From the NCBI RefSeq assembly GCF_022682495.2, contig NC_071394.1:25020470-25084469 (forward strand): a stretch of DNA of 64,000 nucleotides, read 5' to 3'. The DNA is from Desmodus rotundus. Lineage: Eukaryota; Chordata; Mammalia; Chiroptera; Phyllostomidae. Both the position numbers and the translations under genes were made by a program. This document shows positions 23,076 to 35,250 of the stretch, in pieces. The notes below the pieces were generated by a model that saw only the letters and a program-made list of their open reading frames with translations, did no database searches and was not told where the DNA came from. Position 1 is the first letter of the stretch, and the number at the start of each line of letters is the position of its first letter.

Positions 23076-25145
23076 GCTTTTCATCGAACTTAAGGAACAC
23101 AAACAAAATCCTTTCCCAGAGTGTTGAGAGATCGTTGGCACGAGGTGCAGCACAGTGCATCTGCTGTGCTGAGGGCGGGAGGGGTGGGTGACTAGGCAGG
23201 GCCGATGAGGCTCCAGGCCCAGCACAGCTGAGAGAACAGTGAGCCAAAGGAGGCCTGTCCACAGGTCACCCCCCAACTCTGCAGACGCTGAGAGGCTCTC
23301 ACCTGGGGCCACAGACAGAAATCAGAACCCAAAACGTTGAAAGTAACAACAGAAAGTGTCTGGTTCTGCATTTCCCGACAGGCAGGCCCTAGTACGTGGG
23401 AACACTGTGAATGGCTTCCAGATATGCAGAGAAATGGGCTCCTTCGGCTGGGCTGACCCCAAATCTTTGTGCCCCCTTCCTCCACCAGCTGGGAGCTTGC
23501 ACCCCTTTTCTTCCCATCTCCCCTCCATCCTACAAGGGCCTCCAATGCATGTGTATGACACCCCAGCACACACTCAATCTTTATCTCCCCTTCTTCCTTC
23601 AAACAGCTGCCTCTGGGCCGTGCGCAAAGCTGGAGAACCTGGGAATAGGCATGGTGTAATTTGGGCTGCTGATTCCAGGGTCCTGGCACCCACATAGAGT
23701 CTAGAGCAGAGCTTCTCAGTGTGGTCCAGGCTCCACACAGTTGTTACTGGTCTGCTGTGGGGTAAGAATAAAAAACGCAAGCACTCAGAGATTTCTATGG
23801 CAACTTGACATTGCTGGAACATCCGAGGGTGAGCTTATTTGGCTGAACTCCTCGGATTAAATAAGGGATAGACCAGTTCCAGAGCTGTCCAACTCACGTG
23901 GTGAGTCACAAGTGGTGTTGCTGTGCATTAGTCAGGCCCGTCGCCACGTGCTTATCTGTGATGGATGGGAAGGGAAAGGCAGCTGGCCCTGAAGGAGGGT
24001 GCGGGCTTTGGCGGGTGTGTCCCTTGGCCCCTAGATATTCTGCCCTGTGGGGAAGGGTGGGGTCAAGGTGGGGACAGAGAAGGGGACTTCTAACACACAG
24101 ACCCAGCTTAATTAAGTCTAGGGCACAGCTGCCTCGGTCCTGGGGTTAGCCAGTGCTACCCTGGCCGTTTACCAGTGTGCCATACGCTTGTCACCCTTTC
24201 CTTTTCCTTAAAAAACCCTTTAACTTCCTGTTACTGTTATTTATTTGATAAATTAACAGATTTATTTGATATTTGAACCAGGTCAACAAGTTCAGACCCC
24301 CAGGTACAGATTGCTCAGGGTTGTCAGAGGCGAATGTCACCATTTTCTATGTGGGCCATGACTTGGAAACCGGGTCAAGGGTGGGTGCAAGCCCTCAGTG
24401 AATGCCCCACAGTACTTCCAGCCTGGGTGAGGATGGCTACCACCTTTCCACCCGGAGACACTTCGAGACATGCCCCTGACCCTAACCCTTCCCATGCCCA
24501 CGGCCAGGCCCCATGGGGGTTAGAGGTCAGAGATCAGAGCTCCCTTTCCCTCCCCACCCCCTCCAATGCAACCGGTTTCGACCCAGGATGAGGGCAGCAA
24601 GGCGGGAAGGGGAGGCTGAAGGCACCAGGGGCCAAGAGCAGGCAGCAGAGAACACCTCCCAGGGAGGTGGACAGACAGCAGGGAGTGGGACTGAGCATCA
24701 CTCAGGGCTGCAAGCCCCAGGCACACGCTCCACTGTTCCACCAGACGTCACTTACCAAACACAAACTCAAGAGTTCAGTTGCTAAGAATTTCAAGATGGT
24801 GTCTAGGAGCATTAACTCCTAAGCACTGGGCCCCTTGGAGCCTGGGAGGCAGGCCGTGCACAGCTGCACCAGCTGCAGACCCAGGAAGGCGGCCGACACC
24901 AGACAGAGATGGAGGCAGAGCTGCTGTGGTCAGGTCCCAGCGGCCAGTCCTCCCCTCTCAGCGGCAATCCATGCTTGCCCCTCTCGGCTCAGCCTCAGGG
25001 CTCCGCACAGTGCGGCTTGACCAACACTTGCTCACTCAGTCCGGTGTTTTCAGTTTTTCATTGGCAGCACGACAAAAATCAGAGCTCTAGTCTCCTCAAC
25101 CCTGATCCAGGGACCTCTTCATCGGTTATACACGAACAGCCATGA
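23076..25145. other. Single-copy non-coding sequence
   Basis: About 2 kb. The sequence around 23703-23760 may be a decayed hAT end (cagagcttctcagtgtggtcc). Several 80-160-codon open stretches overlap on both strands, none with recognisable protein content. Confidence 0.5.
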
Positions 25146-25149
25146 CTAC

Positions 25150-25235
25150 TTCATGGGGCTGTTTAGGGATTAAACAAGACGCCCCGTAAAGGTCCTGACC
25201 GTGTCTGGCACATACATTGTACTTATTATTATTTA
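25150..25235 (+). mobile_element. MIR SINE 3' fragment
   Basis: gggctgtttagggattaaac, gtgtctggcacatacattgt and a terminal ATT-rich end. Confidence 0.65.
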
Positions 25236-25689
25236 TGGCCCAACACCAGCTGCCTTGTCTCCTCATGGAGCCCCATCCATTAGCCACAGTCCTGATTTAT
25301 GAGTCCCATAGTCAGAGTCCCTTAAGTGCTTCAGGGCTAACGAAGGGCCCACTGAGCCTGATGAACAAGAAGAGAAGCTCTGATGACAAGTGCCATTGCC
25401 AAACAGTGAGCAGGGGCCATCTGCCCAGTGTCAGGTGTCAGCAAGAGATCATCGCAGGGGGTCAGGAATGGGGGGTCATTTACTGTTACTCTGCCTGTAA
25501 TGAACCAGGTGATTTTGGTGCATGGATTTAATTGAATTTGCTTTTTTTCTAATTCCAAAATTAGTAGATGCAATGTTAGAAAACTTGTAAACTACAGAAA
25601 AACACCAAGGGAAAATAATTTTTACCTCGTCACCCAGAGAGATATCCTATTAACCAGGAGGTGCATGTCCTGTCCTTCCAGCAGATGCT

Positions 25690-26165
25690 ACCAGAGCCTG
25701 CCAAGGTCCACTTACTTGACCCGTTACCCTGCCCCCAGTCCCCTAGCTGCCACACTATTAGTGGCTAATGGCGAGTGTCTGCCCCCTTCTCCCAAGTCTT
25801 GCCCTTCCTAAAGGAAGCCCTCTCACCAGGAGAGACTGGCCAGCCATTCCAGGGGCAGCCCATGGCCAATGAGTGACTAGAAGTATGTGTGTGATAGGGG
25901 TGGGTGGGGGGTCTGTGTACAACAGCCCAGCCCCCTTGCCTCTGAGCAGCACAATTTCTGTCTCTCCACTCTGAAGTACGCCAGGAGATCAGGCTGAGCC
26001 TGGACTAATTCAGAAACCACATCTTTGCCCACTTCCTTCCCCTGGCCCATCCTGCTTCCCTCCCTCCTCCGTCACACAGTTCTCCCAGGACTCTCTCCAG
26101 GAGTCATTTGCATAAAATGCCCATCTCAGGCTCTGCTTCCGGAGAACTGCACCTAAGACAGTGTA
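25690..26165 (+). repeat. LTR-like ancient repeat
   Basis: ctgaagtacgccaggagatc, aggctgagcctggactaatt and an end of ctctgcttccggagaactgc then acctaagacag resemble an old ERVL-type LTR. The family is unresolved. Confidence 0.45.
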
Positions 26166-26559
26166 TACAGATACCCCACATTGCTGGAATATTCCTTCTG
26201 CACCTCCACACTCACTCTCCCCTCTTCTCTCCCCTGCTCTGTGTCTCAGGACACTGACCTGAATGCACCTTGTCAATGGGCTCCTTGCACTCTGGCTTCT
26301 ACTTGGGTTTGCCAATGGGCATCACTAGCTATTGAGGGGAGGGGTTGGCAGTAGCAGACTGAGGCCGTCTTTATTGCCCTGGTTCCCTCCCTGCACTGTT
26401 GCCATGGGTGCTGTATTCTCCATACACTCCTCCACCAGAAGAGCACACAGAATCAAGAGAGGTTGTGCATTGAGGAGGTTCCTGATGACTTCAGGGAGAG
26501 CTCAGAGGAGTGGTGGGAACAGAGGACAGATGGCAAGTTGTGAGTAGGGAGTTACTCGA

Positions 26560-26745
26560 TGCTGTATTGTCAGGGTCTTAGCTGCAAGCAACAGAAGTTG
26601 AGTCCAGTGAATTAAAGTAAAAGCAATTCTTTTAAGTGATCTGGGAAGCTCACAGGCTTTCCAGGAGGGCTGGAGGTTGAGGCATGAAGACCATCTATCA
26701 GGGAACATTGTCCCAAACCCCTCCATGGAGCCTGGTCCCCCGCCC
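26560..26745. repeat. Ancient interspersed repeat fragment
   Basis: gcaagcaacagaagttgagt and gggaagctcacaggctttcc resemble an old mammalian repeat that I cannot name. Confidence 0.35.
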
Positions 26746-27067
26746 CTTGACCCTGGAAACTGACCTCAGCATTGCTTCTACGGTTATTCTACAGAAGTTA
26801 CCGTTGTTTTTCTGAAATTCAAGTTTAATTAGGTGTCCTGATTTTATCTAGCTATCTGTCTGGGGGAACATGGTTGTGAAAGCCACATTGTACCTAGGTG
26901 CTGAGCTCCACCTGCCTCTCTACCCCATGCCACCCCTCTCACGCCTGACCCATGGGACAGTGACCTTCAACTTAGGCAGAAGAAACTGCTGTTCAACCCA
27001 GGTTCTGTATGTTTCCAAAGCTTGTGGTTGTAGCAAATGTTTACAGTTCCTTAGCAGAAAAACTCCC

Positions 27068-27245
27068 AAGTAGACAGTTTTCAAATTTTAATGTACCTGA
27101 GCCCCACCTGTGATCTCTATTAAAATGCAGATCGCTTCATCCAACCCCCAAAACTTCTGATTCAGTAGGGGCCCCAGAATAGGCATTTTCCCAGTTCCCG
27201 CTACCCCATGCTACCCGCTGTGATGCTGAGGCAGGGAATTCTAAA
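27068..27245 (+). mobile_element. MER5A-type hAT-Charlie fragment
   Basis: ttttaatgtacctgagcccc, acttctgattcagtaggggc and a gctgtgatgctgaggcag end. Confidence 0.75.
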
Positions 27246-27955
27246 GAGGGTGGTTTGAGGCTCCCAAGCCCTCGGGCAGGTTTTGAGGGTTGTGTGCAAA
27301 GTGCCCATCTACATTTCTTCCCACCGTGAATTCAGCAGCAGTAAATCGAGGGACGTTTGTGTGCTGTTAGAGTATGTCTTTCGTTGATACTCCTCACGAT
27401 ATTTTCATTCCATCCAGAAAACAAGCCAAGTCACTGATTTTTCCCAAAAGATAGGAGACAGCTGTGTCCAAAGTATGCTGAGTGTTTTGCTATTTTGGAA
27501 GTGGAGCTTGGAGAGGGCGGGGAATGGAAATTAACAATGATAGCTGGAAACCATGCAGAGGGCAGACCAAGGGGCGAGTCCTCCTAACTCTAGTACCTGG
27601 CTTTTTCTGATGAAGGTGATCACAGAGTCTGTCCAAAGTCACTGCAACCGCCTGAAAGTCATTCCCCTAATGACTGAAAACCAAAGTACAAGACATTAGC
27701 AATCTGTCTGGGAAGAATCTCTTAAAGTCAAACCACAGGAAACTCTGGCTCATCCAACACTGTCTAGGCTCAGGCCCCGAACAAATGGCTGATGGTAATT
27801 TTGTCTGAACTGAGGTGTGTATGGAATGAACTGCAACTGCAGCCAACTACTGAGAATTTGTCTCCTTGTTTTTCAGAATGAACTAGGATGGGAAGGTATT
27901 TGTCATTTCAATCTGATGAGTAATCTTTGAGCTCACACTGTATAAAATGGTGGTA
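27246..27955. other. Single-copy non-coding sequence
   Basis: Nothing recognisable. Confidence 0.45.
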
Positions 27956-27959
27956 TGTG

Positions 27960-29283
27960 GCTTTTTGTATGGCTAAAAAAGAAAACCCTTTAAAAATGGT
28001 GCATAACCATTACATTTATGCTCAGTTGATTTTGGGCAGAGATGTTAAGACAATTCAACAGGGAAAGAATTGGTTTTTCAACAAGTGTGGAACAACTGGA
28101 TATCTACATGAAAAATAACGACATTGGACCCCTACCTCACACTCTATACAAAAGTTAATGAAAATGGATCAAAGATCTAAATGTAAGACCTAAAACTATA
28201 ATACACTTGAGAGAAAACATAGGCATCAACCTTCATGACCTTGGGTGAGTCAATGGTTTTTAAAAAATTACCCCAAAAGCACAAACAACAATAAAAAATA
28301 AATAAATTGGACATCATCAAAATTTAAAATTTTTGTACTTCCAAGGACACCATGAAGAAAGTGAAAAGATAATTCACAGACATATAATATATAAATTATA
28401 TATCTGATAAGGGATTCTTATTCCCAAAGAACTCTTACAGCTGAATAATAAAAAGATAAATAACCAAATTAAAACATGGGCAAAGGATCTAAGGAAACAT
28501 TTTTCCAAAAAGACATGAAAATGGCCAATAAGCACGTGAAAAAGTGTTCAACATTCTTAGCTGTCAGGGAAATACAAATAAAAACCACAATGAGACACTG
28601 CTTCACAGCCACTGGGGTGGCGATAATAAAAAGACAGATAATAACGAGGGCAGGCAAAAATGTGGAGAATCAGAACCCCTCAAACCCTGCTGGTGGAGAC
28701 ATAAAATGGGGCAACCAGTTTAGAAACCAGTCTGGCAATTCCCCCAAAGGTTAAACATAGACAGACCATATTACCCAGAGATCCCACTCCTGGTATCTAC
28801 TCAAAAGAAATGGACATGAATGTTCACAGCAGCATTACTCATAACAGCCAAGAGGCAGAAACACCCTGAATACCCATCAACTAGAGGATGCATAAGCAAA
28901 ATGTGGTATATACGTACAATGAGATACTATTTGGCTACAAACAAAATAAAGTTCTGATACTTGCTACAGCATGGCAGGCCTTGAAACATTATGCTAAGTG
29001 AAAGAAGCCAGTGACCAAAGGCCACCCATTGTATCATCCCATTTATATAAAATGTCCAGAAATGGGCCAATCTATGGATAGAAAAGTTGATTAATGGTTG
29101 CCTGGGACCGAGGTTGTTGGGGAGAAAATAAGGAGTGACTGCTATTGGGTAAGAGATTTTTTTTAAGGTGACGAAAATGTTCTAAAATTGATTGTGGGGA
29201 TGGCTGCACATTTAATTGTACACTTTAAATAGATCAGGTGTATGACATGTGAATTATAGCTCAATAAAGCTTCAATTTAAAGA
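27960..29283 (+). mobile_element. L1 LINE ORF2 C-terminal region and 3'UTR
   Basis: A 1.3-kb old L1: atggatcaaagatctaaatg, gggcaaaggatctaaggaaa, ccaataagcacgtgaaaaag, cacaatgagacactgcttca, tccactcctggtatctactc, and the end gaattatagctcaataaagc. The frame is broken throughout. Confidence 0.93.
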
Positions 29284-30085
29284 ATGGTGAGCAACACAGT
29301 TTAGAGTGTTAAATTGACTCAAAAAGCACATTTGAACTTGAACAGCAGTAGTTGGGCAGAGAAACTGACTAATGGACCTATACAGTCTATAAGGACAACT
29401 GCAGTACTAGCCTAAGTGTCCCCAAAGGCCTTGGGTCCTAACGAGGAGGGATTGTGCTGCCTGAGATGAATGTCAGCCTGTCACTTCTGCGCTTGGCCTT
29501 GGGAGTTGGTGGTGGAAAAGGCTTCCCCTGGTACCCAGCAGCGTGCAAGAAAGACACCTGCTGAGACAGCGGCTGGAGCAGAAAGTACGGCAAGAAGAGG
29601 CAAGCAGAGTCCTGTCTGTCCTTGGTGAAATCGGACCTGAAGTCTTTTTTTTCCCCAAAGAGACACCCAGGAGGCAACAAACAAGCCCATGAACTGGGAG
29701 TCAGCCAAAAAGAAGAGTCAAACTCTCACTTTCCTTTTTCCCACTGATACCCCTAGAATCTGTCTGGGTTCTCGGAGGGCTCACGTACCCTTCCCTGTCC
29801 CCTCCCTGTGACGGGCTCAGTGGCACCTTCCTTCCTGGAAGTTTTCACCTGCTCCAAGGTCACCACAGAGCGGGGCAGGTACTGGCCATATGTCTGTGTT
29901 AATTTTTGAGGGGCTGCCCTGCTCTGTGGTAAAAATTCAGCTCTCTCCCTCACCAAACATTCTTCCTGGTCTACCGTGTCTGTGGTCGGCAGCACTGCTA
30001 CGGGGATACCAGTACCTCGTCCTCTGCCAGAGCCTTCCTCCCCAACGGCTCAGATGCTTCCTGTACACTTCAAAAATATTTACCT
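29284..30085. other. Single-copy non-coding sequence
   Basis: No exon or repeat recognised. Confidence 0.45.
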
Positions 30086-30089
30086 TGTG

Positions 30090-30480
30090 TATCAGTGTGT
30101 AGGTCTGCTACAAGAAAGTACCACAAACTGGGTGCTTTAAACAACAAAAACGTATTTTCTCACAGTTCTGGAGGCTAGAAGTTCAAGACCAAGGTGTGGA
30201 GAAGGTTGGTTTCTTCTGAGGCACAACCTTAGCTTGCTGATGGCATTTCTTCTCCCTGTGTCTTCACACGGCCTTTCCTCTGGGTATCTGTGTCCTTATC
30301 AGCAATTCTTACCAGGACGCCAGCCATGTGGGAGTGGGACTCACCCATCTGACCTAGATTTACCTTCATTACGTCTTCAAAGGGCCCATCTCCAAATGCA
30401 GTTGCGTGCTGAGTTAGTGGAGGCCAGGGCTTCAGCATCGGAATTGGTGGTGGTTGGGGTGGGGGAGCAGGGGAAAGGAG
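30090..30480 (-). mobile_element. MLT1-type MaLR LTR
   Basis: The antisense LTR is plain: aagtaccacaaactgggtgc, tctcacagttctggaggcta, gaagttcaagaccaaggtgt, ctccctgtgtcttcacacgg and gggcccatctccaaatgcag. Confidence 0.9.
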
Positions 30481-30834
30481 TTCAGGCCCTACCTTGTTTT
30501 TCCTTTTATAAATAATGTTCATGTATTTATTATATAAGAACTAGATGATTCATGCAGGGAACCTGAGTACTGGTAAGAAAACAATTAAGAAATGAAAACG
30601 ATCCATAATCATACCAACGATGGAAAACTGTTCACTGACACTTTGCCTGTTGTTCCCCTGAACCTTTTCCACAGACACACATGGTTTTTAAACACTGAAG
30701 TTATACCACAACACCGTTCCACTTCCCCCTCATCTATCCACATTTCTGCTCGGCTTCTCTCCTCCCTCATCCTCTTCTTCCTCAGCACAGGTCACTCATG
30801 CCTTCCTTTAGCATTTGTTTTCCAATCCGTCATC

Positions 30835-30895
30835 TGAAAAGTGTTCACTCAGCACCTACTAGAGGCCAGGCACTGCGTTGCAGGTGCAGGCTCTC
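30835..30895 (-). mobile_element. L2 LINE 3' fragment
   Basis: cactcagcacctactagagg then ccaggcactgcgttgcaggt. Confidence 0.6.
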
Positions 30896-31143
30896 CTTGC
30901 ACTCACCACCTTTTTCTTCCTGACTGTCCCCATCTTTACCTCCGTCCCCCAATTTCACACCAGAGAGGATACCGGGAGGTGGAGGGCAAAGACTGACTTC
31001 TCACTGGAGGGAGGAGGAAGACAAGAACTTGAATGAGCATTGGCAAATGCTCTTTGAGAGAGGGAGAGAGAGGCAAGGCAGAGAACGTTAAGAAGATTGT
31101 ACATCTTATCTGTCCGTGTATCTGACTTCTCCTTCCCCTTTTT

Positions 31144-31312
31144 TTTAAAATTTATTTTTATTGATTTTAGAGAGAGAGAAACATTGATTTGTCATTCCAC
31201 TCACATATGCATTCCCTGGTTCATTCTTGCCTGTGGCCTGACCGGGGACAGAACCCGCCACCGCGGTGTACCCGGATGGCGCTCTAGCAAACTGAGCGGC
31301 CCGGCCAGGGCT
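31144..31312 (-). mobile_element. VES SINE, shortened body
   Basis: tttattgattttagagagag, gagaaacattgatttgtcat, the tRNA-like head and the gcggcccggccagggct terminus. Candidate duplication: tccttccccttt on the left and tccttcctcttt on the right. The body is shorter than in the other copies. Confidence 0.85.
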
Positions 31313-32210
31313 GTCCTTCCTCTTTCCCGTGACTTAGTTGAGATTCCCCCTCTTCCTCAGGCTGAAACCGCCTCTCCAGAGGACTGTGTACCTGTGCGCT
31401 CCGAGGCATTCTGACAAGCGTGCCATTATCATAGGCACTTTCCAAGGGTGATGCATGGCAGGAGAGGGGTTAGGTGGGGGAGAAGGGCCCTGTGGGTCAC
31501 ACTCCTGTGGCTGGCATAATCCACAGCCCAGTCCACCATGGCCCCGTTTCTGCTTGGATGGGCAGGCTTACTTTGATCTTTTCTTATCCCACTTCCTTCT
31601 GTGTCCACACCAGGTATCTTGCTTGTGGCCTGGCTGCTTTCCACAAAGTCGGCAGATCTAATCAGTCAGGGATTTATACAGCTCCAAAGTTGCCTGCCCC
31701 TGTGCTAGGCTTCATGCCTGCCCTTTAGACTCATTTGCTTAGTCACTGAAACTTTTCCATAGGGAGAGTCTTCCAATGCAATTTTCCTCCCTGTTTTCTT
31801 TTATTCCTTGGTTCACTTCCTTTGGGGGTGGTAGCCCTTTAAGAAAGTGGCAGCTGGCATCCTGGTTGTGTTTTCACTCCTTGACATTTTCTGAATTCAG
31901 TACAACCAGCTTCTGCAGCAGGCTCTTCCCAAGGGTGGCTGTAGCTGGCACTGGACTGTTCTCTTGGGTGGACATTAGAAATTAGTTGGTATGTCTTTGT
32001 TAGATATAAGAAGTCTATTTGGGCCAGTCAGAATTAGGAGAATTAGGTCAATTGAATTGTTTTATTTCTTGAAATTTTAAAAATCATCCAAAGCAAGCAA
32101 TCAATCAATCCTCTAGCCTCTATCTGCCCTGTGCCTAGCACTGTGTGTTACTAGAAGATACGAAACGCTTACCCAAATTCTTTATGCTTCTGTAATTTAA
32201 TGGGCCACTG
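31313..32210. other. Single-copy non-coding sequence
   Basis: Nothing recognisable. Confidence 0.45.
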
Positions 32211-32214
32211 AACA

Positions 32215-32601
32215 GATTATTTAAGAATTACTGAAAAATGGAGCTATGCAAAATTTCCATAACAAGGGACTTTTTCATCTATCAGAATGGCAAAGTTAAG
32301 AAGTCTGATAATATTAAATTTTGAAAGGGTGGGTGGGTTAGTGGGTCCTCTCATCTGTTGCTGGTGGGAGTACACAGAGAACTATCTATCAGCGGGGACA
32401 GCGGCAGACTCTATTCAAGCATAAAACGCGCACTCCACAACTCCAGTCCTCAGTGTCTACTGCAGAGAACCTCTCACCTTTGCTCAGAGGCAGGAGGAGC
32501 ACGCTCTTTATCCCACTAGTAGTGAAAAATGGAATCGATGTAGCCATTCATCAGCTGGATAATTAAATAAGCTGTGGTTTACCTGTGTTATGAAATTCGA
32601 T
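32215..32601 (+). mobile_element. L1/HAL1-type LINE 3' region, left part
   Basis: tctatcagaatggcaaagtt, gttgctggtgggagtacaca and ccattcatcagctggataat are L1 3' landmarks. It is interrupted by the LTR at 32602. Confidence 0.8.
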
Positions 32602-33096
32602 TGTCAGAGCCCAAAGCAGGCTACCCCCAAATATCCCGCAGTGGGATCCTGATAACCTCCGTTTAAAGTGACTTCACAAGCAGCCGGAGAGGGCAGGCTG
32701 ACCCTCCCTTGTCTCCTTGGACGCGGGAAATAAATCTCCCCTGTGAAGGTGCCCTCCTTGCTCCAGGGGCCCAAGGGAGTCACCCTTGTTTCTAGAGTGA
32801 AGGAATCCAGGGCCAGAAAGCTGACATAAACAAAGCTTGTTACCCCTTTACTAATTGACTCCCCAAGCCTAAACTTTGTTTAGATTCCTCGCTAGTGAGC
32901 GCCCAAGCCCAAGTGTCTCTGTCCTATCGGTTCTCCACAAACCTATCGTTTCTTTGTCTAGAAAGGATATTTCTCTGAGCATGACTATGACCTCCTGTGG
33001 GCGTGTACTAAACTGGTTTTCCTTCCGTTAATTTGGTCTGGTGTAAATTTTATTCTTAGTCAAGAAGGGTAGGGGGGGACTTCCCCCTGCCCAACA
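32602..33096 (+). mobile_element. Class I ERV-type solo LTR
   Basis: A 495-bp unit starting tgtcagagcccaaagcaggc and ending ccccctgcccaaca, with TG...CA termini. The 4-bp flanks are CGAT and CTAT, one mismatch. L1 sequence resumes on the right. It is related to the minus-strand LTR at 18303-18776. No gag, pol or env remains are present; recombination between two LTRs is the usual origin. Confidence 0.88.
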
Positions 33097-33445
33097 CTAT
33101 ACAACAATCTAAAAGTATAAAGTAGATTTATACAGATGGATGTCTAATGTATCACAATGAGCGAGAAAAGCAAGTAGATGGTAAATATGTGCAAACCACA
33201 GCTTTCATATAAGAAAGAAAAACTATGTTACATACTATGCTATAATGGCTATGTATTTTTCACAGGGATACATACGTGTGTGTGTGTATGTGTATAAACA
33301 CAACAAGTTGACAACAATGTCTCTGGGGAAAAGGCAGGGGACCAAGGTCAGAGGGAGGTTAATGGGGCCTTGTCTATAACTTTCTACTTTTAAAATATTA
33401 TTACTTATGAGATAAAAATGATTTTTTAAAAATAAAGCTGTCATA
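33097..33445 (+). mobile_element. L1/HAL1-type LINE 3' region, right part
   Basis: gatggatgtctaatgtatca, ctttctacttttaaaatatt and a terminal aataaagctg. It contains a short (TG)n run near 33276. Confidence 0.75.
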
Positions 33446-33955
33446 TTCTGCCTTTTCTCATTAGTAAAGGTTTTGGACCCACCCAGAGTATTTGCCTCTG
33501 TAATTTTTAGTTATTGGATCACATTTAATCATCATATACACTATCAAAATTTGTAATCAAATATAATGACATACAAGAACAAGAACATACAATAATGAAC
33601 ACCTGGCTTTTAGCTTATTTTACAAAGGGAGTTCGGTCATTTTAAAATGAAGCGATGCCGGTCTCTCTGCATGGCAGTCAGCAAAGTTCACGGAGACACC
33701 CTAATAGGTCAAGGGGATGGGATAAATTATAGTTGTTCCTAAGAACCCAGGGGTCGCCGACATGACTGGAATCAGGCAGGGTTAGTCCTCCCCGAGGAGC
33801 AGTGCTTCAAAGGAAAGCCTGGGGGTGGCTGGCATGGAGGCCGATAGAAGGAATGAAGTGAAGGTCACATGTGTGGCTCCTGCTGAGTGCCAGCCCAAGC
33901 TCAGGGGTAAGGCCACAAAGGACGACTCCTGCAAAAACGGGCAGCTAAGAGCACA
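33446..33955. other. Single-copy non-coding sequence
   Basis: Nothing recognisable. Confidence 0.45.
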
Positions 33956-33959
33956 GAGT

Positions 33960-34140
33960 TGGAAATGGGTTCCCAGCTCCACTGCATCGTCACAGCCCCC
34001 TGTCTGGTGATACTGTCCTCCTCCTGCCCCTCCCCTGCTTTCTCAGAAGAGGAAACTGAGGTCCAGACAGGCGAAGTAACCTGCCTGAGCTCCTACAGCT
34101 GCCGCCAGAGCCGCTCCCAGCCAGGTCCGCCAGAACCTGA
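33960..34140 (-). mobile_element. MIR SINE
   Basis: agaggaaactgaggtccaga, caggcgaagtaacctgcctg and agctgccgccagagccgctc. Confidence 0.78.
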
Positions 34141-34795
34141 AACCTTCACTTTTACAGGCATTTGTGTTGACTTGCATCATTTAAAAAACAATCTTCAATA
34201 AAGCATACTCTCCCTTTTCAGGGCTAGGCAATAATGAGATGTATGATGTCATCAAAACAAATGAAAGTCTTTTGTTTGTTGTTTCAAAGATAATCCGCAT
34301 CTCAGAGTTTATTCCCCAGGGTGGGGCCGATCTTTACAGTAATTTAGAATCCTTGCCAGCAGGATTGGGTAGGTCGCTCTGAAGTGCAGACAGGGAGATG
34401 GGTGCATTTAATTAAACTTCCTTGGTGCGTTTTGTACCCCTCAGTGCCCTGACACTGTCCTCCTGCCAGGTGCTCAGCCCTCTGGGTTACCCCTTGAAGA
34501 TTCACCACTTGTCCCCTAACCCTCAGAAGCCACTGGCAGGCCTGCTTTCCCTACAGCTCCAGCTCCAGGGGTGCGGCCGGTTGGCCTCTGCTCCAGGCAG
34601 GATCACGACCACTGCTCCAGGGTGGAAAATAATTCCAGAGAAGCTCACAAACCCAGCGTGTGCAGGCATCTGGGGATCCAATGCAGGACACAGCGGGAGG
34701 CTGCCAAAGCACGAGAAAGGAAGGCAGACGTGACTCCCAGTCTCCCCGGGGCAGTCAGAACAGTCTTTTGGCACTAAGAGTCTGATCCTGGCCCA
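34141..34795. other. Single-copy non-coding sequence
   Basis: Repeat-free. The AT-rich first 300 bases have the look of conserved non-coding DNA, but this cannot be shown from one sequence. Confidence 0.45.
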
Positions 34796-34799
34796 CACC

Positions 34800-35250
34800 T
34801 TCATCAACTTCTCAAAGCTTTGAGGGTAAAATCCCATCTCCCTGTGTGCACTGCACGGCTCTGTGACCACTCCTTCTGCTTCCACCTTCCCAGGTCTGTG
34901 GTCCCCGTCTGGTCTCTAAGTCCCAGTCTTACTGGACAGCAAAGGGACCTCACTGCCTTGACAATGCTGTCCCTTCCACTCAGAATGCTCTCCTTAGCCT
35001 GGCGAATTCTCTGTCTCCACATAAATATGGCTTCCCTAGGGGCCCTTCCCAGACTCCTCCTCCATGCGAGTTGGGTCCCCTGATCCCCTCCTATAGCACT
35101 GGTATGCCTCCTTGGAGCACCCATCACTGTTGCAACATTTGCTTCATGCCCACCCACCCCACTAGCCTGGCTGCTCCATGACGACAAGGAGCCTGTCGTG
35201 TTGATTACCATGCCTGGCATACATTAGGCATTCAGGAAATGTCTGGCGAA
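34800..35250 (+). mobile_element. L2 LINE 3' region
   Basis: A ccttgacaatgctgtccctt region, then tggctgctccatgacgacaa, gattaccatgcctggcatac and ttaggcattcaggaaatgtc give the usual L2 order. Confidence 0.82.

Noticed and set aside
23192..23695. A 167-codon minus-strand open frame
   Set aside because: No recognisable domain or codon pattern; overlapping open frames exist on the opposite strand.
18303..33096. Possible provirus bounded by two related LTRs
   Set aside because: The LTRs face opposite directions, are clearly diverged, and nothing retroviral lies between them. They are independent solo LTRs.
34804..35220. A 138-codon minus-strand open frame
   Set aside because: It lies antisense in an L2 3' region.
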